NCBI RefSeq assembly: GCF_010093385.1
Contig: NZ_PDWV01000043.1
Location: 1-33,010, forward strand
DNA length: 33,010 nucleotides
Source of the DNA: Pseudoxanthomonas mexicana
GTDB taxonomy: Bacteria > Pseudomonadota > Gammaproteobacteria > Xanthomonadales > Xanthomonadaceae
Reading direction: 5' to 3'
The translations under genes were made by a program, and so were the position numbers. The notes under the pieces are model-generated. The model did no database searches and was not told the origin of the DNA. It saw nothing but the letters and a program-made list of their open reading frames with translations. Shown piece after piece: positions 1 to 6,502 of this stretch. How positions within the stretch are numbered: position 1 is the stretch's first letter; each line of letters opens with the position of its first letter.

Positions 1-38
1 GCTCGACCGCGCGGGCTCAAACGGGCATGTTTATGCAG

Positions 39-108
39 GTTCATCCGGGGCTCCTGGGGGCTGGGTTGGCTTCGCAACCCCCATCTTCCAGAGATGCCCC
101 GGATGAAC
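39..108. repeat. Interrupted inverted repeat (70-nt cruciform-like element)
   Basis: The 13-base arms at 39-51 (GTTCATCCGGGGC) and 96-108 (GCCCCGGATGAAC) are exact reverse complements. Nested inside are CTGG/CCAG (54-57 with 88-91) and GGGTTG/CAACCC (63-68 with 75-80), so the whole 70 nt can fold into one stepped stem. The element ends about where recognisable dehydrogenase sequence begins (near 119), so it may mark a rearrangement or insertion boundary. It has no T-run, which argues against a simple terminator. Its identity (REP-like element, mobile-element end or folded recombination site) is not determined. Bases 1-38 hold nothing I can recognise. Confidence 0.6.
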
Positions 109-859
109 AACCTACCGAGAGATCACAGCTAGAGATCCCTCCAGCTTGCGCCATCTTGTCGAACGTCATGGCGATCATGCTCGTTTGGTTGCGCTTGACG
201 TTACCGACCCATTAGCTGCTGCAAGAGCCGTGGACGTCGCGGTAGACGCTTTCGGTGGAATCGACGTGCTCGTTAACAATGCAGGTTACGGGAACGTTGG
301 GTCAGTCGAGGACACAACCCTGGACGACTTCAGGCGGCAGATCGAGACCAACCTGTTTGGCACGATCATTGTTTCAAAGGCCGTGGTTCCACGAATGCGA
401 GAACAGCGCAGTGGCCATATCATCCAGCTTTCCTCAGTGGGCGGCCGTCTGGGGGCGCCGGGCCGCGCCGCATACTCTGCCGCGAAGTGGGGCGTGGAGG
501 GATTTTCCGAGTCACTCGCGCTGGAGATGGCGCTTGTGGGCGTGAAGGTAACCATCGTGGAGCCCGGCGGATTCAGGACTGACTTCGCGGGCACCTCGAC
601 TTCGCTGGAAGAGGGGCGTGCCGACTACGATGCCGTCGTTGGCGCCGCCGCGAGGCGCCAGCGTGCCTACGATGGCCACCAACCAGGCGATCCGGCGCGC
701 GCGGCGCAGGCGATCATACGTGTCGCAAGCACAGTGTCACCGCCACTGAGAGTGGCACTTGGAACGGATGCGTTCGACGCCATCGAGCGGGCTGATCGTG
801 ACCGTCTTGAAGAGCGTGCCGCGTGGCAGGCGCTGAGCAGGTCGACTGATTATCCTTGA
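107..859 (+). pseudogene. 5'-truncated short-chain dehydrogenase/reductase (SDR)
   Basis: This is a classical SDR fold lacking its first roughly 30 residues. The open frame runs from 107, after a TGA at 104-106. SDR-like sequence starts near 119-125 with TARDPSSLRHL, which normally follows the first Rossmann strand. The expected N-terminal TGxxxGxG nucleotide-binding motif is absent in every frame upstream. Later motifs are intact: the LVNNAGYG strand, the active-site Ser in QLSSVGG, and Tyr/Lys in YSAAK. The only available starts (TTG at 146, or later) cannot restore the cofactor-binding loop. The gene is probably a remnant, although a short product could still be made. The first 600 bases look less GC-rich than the operons to the right, suggesting a different origin. 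Confidence 0.75.
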
Positions 860-872
860 CGGACCTGATTTG

Positions 873-900
873 ATGTCCGCTTCGGGTCGAAAGTGGACGT
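873..900. other. Stem-loop after the SDR remnant
   Basis: ATGTCCGCTT (873-882) pairs with AAGTGGACGT (891-900) over 10 positions, two of them G-T pairs, around an 8-base loop. It lies 13 bp after the SDR stop. It is not followed by a T-run, so it could be a weak or Rho-assisted end signal or a dispersed repeat. The rest of 860-1115 holds a second short stem (AGGCCGC 1005-1011 with GCGGCCT 1016-1022) and then the operator and promoter of the glucokinase operon. No gene is evident there. Confidence 0.4.
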
Positions 901-1040
901 TACTGATGGGCCGCCGAACGCTGCCCTGGCTTGGACCGATGACGGGTCGCCGCGCAGGCCGCTCATTCGTACATCAGGGTTCGGTCCCAGCGTCGGAAGA
1001 CACGAGGCCGCGAGGGCGGCCTTAGTGGCCCGGCGCGATG

Positions 1041-1068
1041 TTGCGTTCGTGGAATAGATCGATTTAAT
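1041..1068 (+). promoter_or_regulatory. Putative promoter of the glucokinase-glycosylasparaginase-CutC operon
   Basis: TTGCGT at 1041-1046 and TTTAAT at 1063-1068 (5 of 6 matches to the -10 consensus) are separated by 16 bp and lie 47 bp before the ATG at 1116. The LacI-type palindrome at 1053-1068 covers the spacer and the -10 element, as expected for direct repression. The -35 match is weak (3 of 6), so the call leans on the -10 match and the operator position. Confidence 0.45.
1053..1068. promoter_or_regulatory. LacI-type operator, site 1 (glucokinase operon)
   Basis: AATAGATCGATTTAAT is centred on CG at 1060-1061 and is a near-palindrome of the same form as five other sites in this window (compare ATTGGATCGATCCAAT at 6406-6421). 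It lies just upstream of the first gene of the operon and overlaps its putative -10 element. Binding by the LacI protein encoded at 19918-21072 is inferred. Confidence 0.6.
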
Positions 1069-1115
1069 GCGATGATTCTGGATGGGCTCGACTACGCTGC
1101 CCGGGAGGATCATTG

Positions 1116-2120
1116 ATGGAGGTTGCGGCAAGCGCCCGTGCCTGTCTGGTGGCCGATGTCGGTGGCACGAACGCGCGCGTGGGTTGGACCCTTGACGGGC
1201 AGAGCGTGCAGGACGTGGTGGTGCTGCGCTGCAGCGACAACGCTTCGCTGGCCCACATCCTGGGCAGTTATGTTGAGCGGATGGCGCGAAGCCACCCGGG
1301 GATGGCGCTTCGCGAAGCCGTCGTGGCCATCGCCGGATATCTCCAGGGCGATCGTCTGGTCAACGCCAACCTTCCGTGGGAGGTCTCCGTGGCCCGGACC
1401 GCGGATGCCGCACGCCTTGAATCCCTCGTCCTGATCAACGACTTTGGCGCCGTGGCCCATGCCATTCCCGGGGTGCAGCGGCAGACGCTTGTTCCGTTGC
1501 TGCTAGGGCAGCGGGACCCTGGCATGCAGGTGCCGGCGTTGGTGCTGGGCCCGGGGACCGGCCTGGGAGCCGCCCTGTGCTTGGACCGCACGGGCGCGGA
1601 GGTGCTTCTCACCGAGTCCGGCCACGCCGCTCTGGCCGCAGGCAATCCGCTGGAATTGGCGGTGCTGCAGGACCTCGCCACGCGCTGGCATCACGTGGAC
1701 AACGAACGGGTGCTGTCGGGCACCGGCATGATGCACCTGTATGAAAGCCTGGCCCGCATGCGCGGGGAGACGCCCCTGCATCGGCGCGCGGAACAGCTCG
1801 TCGCCGCGGCGCACGCCGGAGATGCGACGGCCCGACAGACGCTGGATGTCTTCAGTGGCTGGCTCGGCAGTCTGGTGGCAGACCTGGTACTGACATTGGG
1901 CGCGCGTGAGGTGTATCTGGCGGGCGGCGTGACCGCACACATCGCGCCCTTCCTGCACGCCGGGCCGTTCCAGCAACGCTACGCCGCGAGATTCGGTTCG
2001 CCGCGGGTGCCACCCCCCGTCTGGCGCATCGATCATGGGCACCTGGGCCTGATAGGTGCCGCAATTCACTGGCGGAGCCGGACTTCCTGTTCCGTTCGAT
2101 CCATCGAGGAGCACGCATGA
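1116..2120 (+). CDS. glk: Glucokinase (Glk family, ROK/ASKHA fold)
   Basis: A 334-residue cytoplasmic sugar kinase that transfers phosphate from ATP to glucose or a related hexose. It has the N-terminal phosphate loop DVGGTNAR, INDFGA with the Asn and catalytic Asp, GPGTGLG for ATP, ESGH (Glu and His that contact sugar hydroxyls in E. coli Glk), ERVLSG with the third sugar-binding Glu, and YLAGGV near the C-terminus. All expected sugar-binding residues are kept. ATG 1116 is preferred over TTG 1113 because GGGAGGA at 1103-1109 is well spaced from it. Its stop overlaps the next start (ATGA), so it is the first gene of a coupled operon with a glycosylasparaginase. GlcNAc would be a plausible alternative substrate in this setting, but sequence cannot decide. 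Confidence 0.88.
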   Translation: MEVAASARACLVADVGGTNARVGWTLDGQSVQDVVVLRCSDNASLAHILGSYVERMARSHPGMALREAVVAIAGYLQGDRLVNANLPWEVSVARTADAARLESLVLINDFGAVAHAIPGVQRQTLVPLLLGQRDPGMQVPALVLGPGTGLGAALCLDRTGAEVLLTESGHAALAAGNPLELAVLQDLATRWHHVDNERVLSGTGMMHLYESLARMRGETPLHRRAEQLVAAAHAGDATARQTLDVFSGWLGSLVADLVLTLGAREVYLAGGVTAHIAPFLHAGPFQQRYAARFGSPRVPPPVWRIDHGHLGLIGAAIHWRSRTSCSVRSIEEHA

Positions 2121-3133
2121 AAGGCAGAAGAAGGTTCCTAGGGCACATGGCACTGTCCGCCGGTGCGATGTCGCTGGCCCGTGGCGTCATGGCGGGGCCG
2201 GCAGAGAGTGCTGTGGTCCGTGGGGGGCGCGTGGTATCCACCTGGGATTTCGGTGTCGGGGCCAACCAGGCGGCGTGGCAGCGGCTGTCGACAGGAGCGA
2301 GCGCCCTTGACGCGGTCGAGCAGGGCGCGCGCTGGGCCGAGAGCGAGCTGTGCAATCCCACAGTTGGACGTTGCGGCAATCCCGACAGGGAGGGAGTTCT
2401 GACGCTCGATGCCAGCATCATGGACGGGGATGGCCGCTGCGGCGCCGTGGCCGCGCTCGAGGACATCGACCATCCCATCAGCGTGGCGCGACGGGTGATG
2501 GAAGACACCCCCCATGTGATGCTGGTGGGCAAGGGAGCGCAGCAGTTCGCCATGGCGCAGGGTTTCCGCAGGCAGCGGCTGCTGACGCCGGAAGCCGAAC
2601 AGGCGTGGCGGGAATGGCGCGAACGGGCGAAGTACGAACCGCAGATCAATGTCGAGCGGAACCTGACACCGGGCAACAAGGAAAACCACGACACGCTGGG
2701 GATGCTGGCGATCGACCGCGACGGCCGGCTGGCCGGGGCCTGCACCACCAGCGGCATGGCGTGGAAGATGCACGGTCGCGTGGGCGACAGTCCCCTCATC
2801 GGGGCGGGGTTGTACGTGGACAACGAAGTCGGCGCCGCAACGGCATCGGGTGTGGGCGAAGAGATGATCCGCAATGCCGCGAGTTTCCTGGTCGTGGAAC
2901 TGATGCGGCAGGGGAGGACGCCGATGGAGGCCTGCCGCGAGGCCATCGCGCGCGTCGTCCGCAAGCGTCCCGAGGCCAGCAGGTCGTTGCAGGTGTGCTT
3001 CCTGGCCATGAACAGGCAGGGCGAGGTCGGCGCCTTCGCCCTGCATCCGGGCTTCGTCTATGCCGTCTGCGATGCCGACAAGCAGGACGCATTGCGCGCG
3101 GCCGATGCCGTCTACGACGGCGCGGCGGCATGA
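2117..3133 (+). CDS. N4-(beta-N-acetylglucosaminyl)-L-asparaginase (glycosylasparaginase), Tat-exported
   Basis: A 338-residue Ntn-hydrolase that cleaves the amide bond between GlcNAc and asparagine, a final step of N-glycoprotein breakdown. The autoprocessing site HDTLG is present, with Thr193 (codon 2693-2695) predicted to become the N-terminal nucleophile of the beta chain after cleavage at Asp192-Thr193. The TTSGMAWK and GRVGDSPLIGAG segments match the substrate loops of the family. The N-terminus MKGRRRFLGH followed by a small-residue hydrophobic stretch is a twin-arginine signal, so export to the periplasm in folded form is expected. The start overlaps the glucokinase stop by 4 nt and the stop overlaps cutC by 4 nt. 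This gene is the strongest indication that the locus targets N-glycans rather than plain mannan. Confidence 0.9.
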   Translation: MKGRRRFLGHMALSAGAMSLARGVMAGPAESAVVRGGRVVSTWDFGVGANQAAWQRLSTGASALDAVEQGARWAESELCNPTVGRCGNPDREGVLTLDASIMDGDGRCGAVAALEDIDHPISVARRVMEDTPHVMLVGKGAQQFAMAQGFRRQRLLTPEAEQAWREWRERAKYEPQINVERNLTPGNKENHDTLGMLAIDRDGRLAGACTTSGMAWKMHGRVGDSPLIGAGLYVDNEVGAATASGVGEEMIRNAASFLVVELMRQGRTPMEACREAIARVVRKRPEASRSLQVCFLAMNRQGEVGAFALHPGFVYAVCDADKQDALRAADAVYDGAAA

Positions 3134-3879
3134 GTCGCCGCGCGTCCATGTTGCTCGAGATCGCAGCCGGATCGCTGGTATCCGCGCTGGCCGCGCAGCA
3201 GGGAGGGGCCGACCGCGTGGAGCTGTGCGACGCACTCGAAACCGGAGGCACCACGCCCTCGTACGGAACGCTGGCGCTGGCCCGCGACCGCCTGCGCATC
3301 CCGCTGTTCGTCCTGATCCGCCCCCGTCCAGGGGATTTCCTCTACGACACGCTTGAAGCCGAGGTGATGCTGCGCGACATCGAAACCTGTGTGCGCCTGG
3401 GATGCGACGGGATCGTGGTCGGAGCACTGGATGCCGACGGCGATATCGACGAGCCCCTGTGCAGGCAGCTGGTGGCGGCGGCAGGGCCGCTGCCGGTGAC
3501 GTTCCACCGGGCGTTCGACGCGGTCCGCGAGCCGTCGGCGGCCCTGGAGCGGATCGTCGCGCTGGGATTCCCGCGGCTGTTGACCTCCGGAGGTCGCGCG
3601 ACTGCCGAGGAAGGCAGCGCAGCCATTGCGGCATGCGTGCGCCAGGCGCAGGGACGCCTGAAGGTCATGCCCGGCGCCGGTCTCGACGCGGACAACATCG
3701 CGCGGGTCGCCTCGCGCACCCTCGCACGCGAATTCCACGCATCCGCGAAAGTGCAGCGCACGTCCGCGATGCGCGCGCCATCGTCCGCGCTGCCGGGCCT
3801 GTCCACGAGCTGGAGCGAGACCGATGCAGCCCGCGTGCGCGCCCTGCGCGATGCATTGGACGCGTTGGGCGCAGCGTAG
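3130..3879 (+). CDS. cutC: CutC family TIM-barrel protein
   Basis: A 249-residue protein of the CutC family, with LLEIAAGSLVSALAAQQGGADRVELC at the N-terminus shown here only as its pattern: the opening strand, the ADRVELC strand, the GGTTPSYG loop, VLIRPRPGDF, DGIVVGALDADG, VTFHRAFD, RLLTSGG and VMPGAGLD. There is no signal peptide, so it is cytoplasmic. The family was named for copper homeostasis in E. coli, but that role is disputed and no enzymatic activity is settled. The ATGA overlap with glycosylasparaginase makes it the third gene of a coupled operon, hinting at a role in handling a glycan-derived product. It ends 6 bp from the stop of the convergent GH92 gene with no terminator between. 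Confidence 0.88.
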   Translation: MSRRASMLLEIAAGSLVSALAAQQGGADRVELCDALETGGTTPSYGTLALARDRLRIPLFVLIRPRPGDFLYDTLEAEVMLRDIETCVRLGCDGIVVGALDADGDIDEPLCRQLVAAAGPLPVTFHRAFDAVREPSAALERIVALGFPRLLTSGGRATAEEGSAAIAACVRQAQGRLKVMPGAGLDADNIARVASRTLAREFHASAKVQRTSAMRAPSSALPGLSTSWSETDAARVRALRDALDALGAA

Positions 3880-3885
3880 CGCTGC

Positions 3886-6237
3886 TCAGCGCGACATGGA
3901 GTACGGAAGCCCAAGACGGTCGCCGGTCCGCGCCTTGTCCGGTGCGGCCTGCATCGTGAAGCGCAGTTCGCCACCGGCGAGAATCTCCTCGTGCTCCAGA
4001 TAGGTGCGTTCCAGTGGCCGGCCATTGAGCGTGACGCTTCCCACATAGGCATGGGCATCGTCCAGCGCGTCGGCGACGACCGTGAAGCGCTTGCCATTGG
4101 GGAGGTGAAGCGTGGCGCGGGGCAGGAACGGACGGCCGAGCACGTACTGATTGCTGCCCGGCGTGACCGGGTAGAAGCCGAGCGTCGTGAACACGTACCA
4201 CGCTGACATCTGCCCCAGATCGTCGTTGCCGGCCAGGCCATCAGGCCGCGGCGCGTACTGCGTATCCATGATCTGCTTCAACCGCGCCTGCGTGCGCCAG
4301 GGCTGGCCCGCATAGGCGTACAGGTAGGCGACGTGGTGACTGGGCTCGTTGCCGTGCGCGTACCAGCCGATCAGCCCGGTGATGTCCTCCATGTGCGCGA
4401 ACACCGACGGATCCACGTTGGCATCGAATACGGCGTCGAGCCGGTCCAGCAGCGCGTCGCTGCCGCCGTGCATCGCCGCCAGGCCGGCGACGTCCTGCGG
4501 CACGTACCAGGAGTACTGCCAGGCGTTGCCCTCGGTGTAATCCGTGCCGTAGCCGCTGGCGGCCGGGTCGAACGGCTCGCGGAACGCGCCGTCGCGCCTG
4601 CGCGCGCGCATGAAGCCGGTGGCGGGATCGAACGCATGCTTCCAGTGGCCCGCCCGCCGGGTGAACTCGGTAGCCACGTCGGTCTTCCCCATCGCCTGCG
4701 CCATCCGTGCGATGGCCCAGTCGTCGTAGGCATACTCCAGCGTCTTGCTCGCCGCCTCGCCTTCTTCGTCGATGGGCACGTAGCCCAGTTCGCGATAGGC
4801 GGCGATGCCGTCATAGGGGCCGTAGTTGGCGCTGGCCACCATGGCCTGCAGCGCCTCTTCGGCGTCATAGCCGCGTATCCCTTTCATGTAGGCATCGGCG
4901 ATCACGGGCGCCGCGTGGTAGCCGATCATGCACCACGTCTCCAGGCCATGGAACGACCATACCGGCAGCAAGCCATAGGGGCTTTCGCGACGCGAGGCGA
5001 GCAGCGAGTTGACGAAGTCGTTGGTGCGTTGCGGCGGCTGCACCAGCGTGGTCAGCGGATGCAGGGCGCGGTAGGTGTCCCACAGGGAGAAGGTGGAGTA
5101 GTTCGTCCAGCCGTCCGCCTGGTGGACGGCATTGTCGGGTCCGCGATAACGGCCGTCGCTGTCCATGAACAGCGTGGGGCCGAGCAATGTGTGGTACAGC
5201 GCCGTGTAGAAGCTGGTGAGTTGTGCCCGGTTCCCGTGCGCCTCCATCGCTCCCAGCGCGTCACGCCACTGCCGCTTCGCCGACGCACGCATGCCGTCGA
5301 AGTCCCAGCCCGGCGACTCCGCATCGAGGTTGGCGATGGCGTTGTCCTCGCTCACCGGCGAGATGGCGACTTTCACCAGCACCGGCTGCCCGGCGGCCGG
5401 GGCGACATCGAAGGCGGCGACCAGCTGGCGTCCCTCGATCTGCGCGCGCTGTCGCGGATCTTTCTCGCCGGGAGGCGGAAATCCCTTGTAGGGAATGTCC
5501 TGCTCGGTGTTGTGCAACTGGTGACCCGTGAAGGGTTGGGAGAAACGCACGGCGAAGTACAGCTGCCGGCCCGGCGCCCAGCCGCGCGTTTCGCGAAAGC
5601 CCGTGATCGTGCCATCGGGCCGCACGCGCAGCCGCGACCACGAAATCTTGTCGGGGTAGTCGTACATGCTGGTGCGCAGGTCAAGCACGATGTGGCCCGG
5701 CTTGCCTGCGGGAAAGGTGTAGCGGTGCATGCCTACGCGCGCGCTGGCGGTGAGCTCGGCGCGTACCTGGTGGTCGTCCAGGGTGACGGCGTAGTAGCCG
5801 GGTTGCGCTGTCTCGGTGGCGTGGCGGAAGTGCGAGGTGTATCCGCTGCGGGGTTGGTCGGGATCGCCCCGTTCCAGCTTCAGTTCGCCGGTGGTGGGCA
5901 TCAGCAGCAGATCGCCGAGATCGGAATGGCCGGTGCCGGAGAAGTGGGTGTGGGAGAAGCCGACGATCGTGGTGTCGTCGTAGCGATAGCCCGCTGCCCA
6001 GCCGTAGCCGTCCTTGCGTGGCTGGATGCGCGTATCCGGCGACAGCTGGATCATGCCGTAGGGCACGGTGGCGCCGGGGAACGTGTGGCCTTCGCCCCCG
6101 GTACCGATGAAGGGATCCACCGCGTGGAAAGCGGCTTCCCCGACGTCGGCAGGGGCGGCGATCACCCCATCCGGGACGGTGAAGCCTGCGCCTGCGATCC
6201 CCGCCAGCATAAGGGCCTTCGTGCCGAGTCGCTTCAT
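3886..6237 (-). CDS. GH92 exo-alpha-mannosidase (canonical, first copy)
   Basis: A 783-residue secreted calcium-dependent inverting mannosidase. A signal peptide (MKRLGTKAL, hydrophobic stretch, about 28 residues) is followed by the N-terminal beta-sandwich beginning DPFIGTGGEGHTFPGA with PYGMIQLSPDT, then the (alpha/alpha)6 catalytic domain. HGNEPSHH carries the catalytic acid Glu631 (codon 4345-4347), and GNDDLGQMSAWY carries the general-base region (Asp672-Asp673). This is the layout of GH92 exo-mannosidases acting on N-glycan mannose, many of them alpha-1,2-specific; linkage cannot be proven here. The start at 6237 is supported by AAGGTG eight bases upstream. A LacI-type operator lies 11 bp before the start, and the gene is divergent from the GH2 operon. 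Confidence 0.93.
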   Translation of the reverse strand: MKRLGTKALMLAGIAGAGFTVPDGVIAAPADVGEAAFHAVDPFIGTGGEGHTFPGATVPYGMIQLSPDTRIQPRKDGYGWAAGYRYDDTTIVGFSHTHFSGTGHSDLGDLLLMPTTGELKLERGDPDQPRSGYTSHFRHATETAQPGYYAVTLDDHQVRAELTASARVGMHRYTFPAGKPGHIVLDLRTSMYDYPDKISWSRLRVRPDGTITGFRETRGWAPGRQLYFAVRFSQPFTGHQLHNTEQDIPYKGFPPPGEKDPRQRAQIEGRQLVAAFDVAPAAGQPVLVKVAISPVSEDNAIANLDAESPGWDFDGMRASAKRQWRDALGAMEAHGNRAQLTSFYTALYHTLLGPTLFMDSDGRYRGPDNAVHQADGWTNYSTFSLWDTYRALHPLTTLVQPPQRTNDFVNSLLASRRESPYGLLPVWSFHGLETWCMIGYHAAPVIADAYMKGIRGYDAEEALQAMVASANYGPYDGIAAYRELGYVPIDEEGEAASKTLEYAYDDWAIARMAQAMGKTDVATEFTRRAGHWKHAFDPATGFMRARRRDGAFREPFDPAASGYGTDYTEGNAWQYSWYVPQDVAGLAAMHGGSDALLDRLDAVFDANVDPSVFAHMEDITGLIGWYAHGNEPSHHVAYLYAYAGQPWRTQARLKQIMDTQYAPRPDGLAGNDDLGQMSAWYVFTTLGFYPVTPGSNQYVLGRPFLPRATLHLPNGKRFTVVADALDDAHAYVGSVTLNGRPLERTYLEHEEILAGGELRFTMQAAPDKARTGDRLGLPYSMSR

Positions 6238-6247
6238 CCGCGCACCT

Positions 6248-6263
6248 TTTGGATCGGTTGAAT
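6248..6263. promoter_or_regulatory. LacI-type operator, site 2 (minus-strand GH92)
   Basis: TTTGGATCGGTTGAAT (minus strand ATTCAACCGATCCAAA) keeps one perfect half of the palindrome and a degenerate second half, centred on CG at 6255-6256. It sits immediately upstream of the ribosome-binding site of the GH92 gene that starts at 6237. Its centre is 158 bp from that of the perfect site at 6406-6421, close to 15 helical turns, so both sites face the same side of the DNA. Looping between them is possible but not shown. Confidence 0.5.
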
Positions 6264-6405
6264 GCGAGGAAAGCTAGCACACCGCCGACATGGCCACGCG
6301 AGACGGCCGGGCGGGTGGGCGCGCGCGTCCGTCTCTTCCCGGGAGGCACGGCGGCTGCTGCGGAGCAGCATGCAAGGCGGTGAGCGGCGTGATAAACCTG
6401 TCGCT

Positions 6406-6421
6406 ATTGGATCGATCCAAT
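6406..6421. promoter_or_regulatory. LacI-type operator, site 3 (GH2-AGE-GH92 operon)
   Basis: ATTGGATCGATCCAAT is a perfect 16-bp palindrome with the central CG typical of LacI-family operators. It lies 81 bp before the GH2 start at 6503, in the 265-bp divergent region between the minus-strand GH92 and the GH2 operon. It is the best-conserved member of the six-site set and the natural reference sequence. I found no convincing -35/-10 pair next to it. Confidence 0.7.
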
Positions 6422-6502
6422 TTTGCCCCTTCCTTGTCATGGAGCCGTGGCATGGAAGGAGCGATCGCCCGCGCTTGTCGGCCCCCCAACACTGGAACCC
6501 GC

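Noticed and set aside
39-108. Possible integron attC recombination site
   Set aside because: The element begins GTT and ends AAC like attC, but the bases next to these triplets (CATC and GATG) do not fit the GTTRRRY/RYYYAAC core pattern, and no integrase or cassette array is visible.
1113-2120. Altered sugar specificity in the glucokinase through a changed active-site Glu
   Set aside because: On counting against E. coli Glk, the relevant Glu is the one in ERVLSG, which is conserved here, so the active site looks canonical.
2350-3129. Upstream in-frame extension of cutC inside the glycosylasparaginase gene
   Set aside because: The extension is Arg/Gly-rich out-of-frame translation of the glycosylasparaginase gene. 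The family's N-terminus matches the ATG at 3130, which also forms an ATGA overlap.
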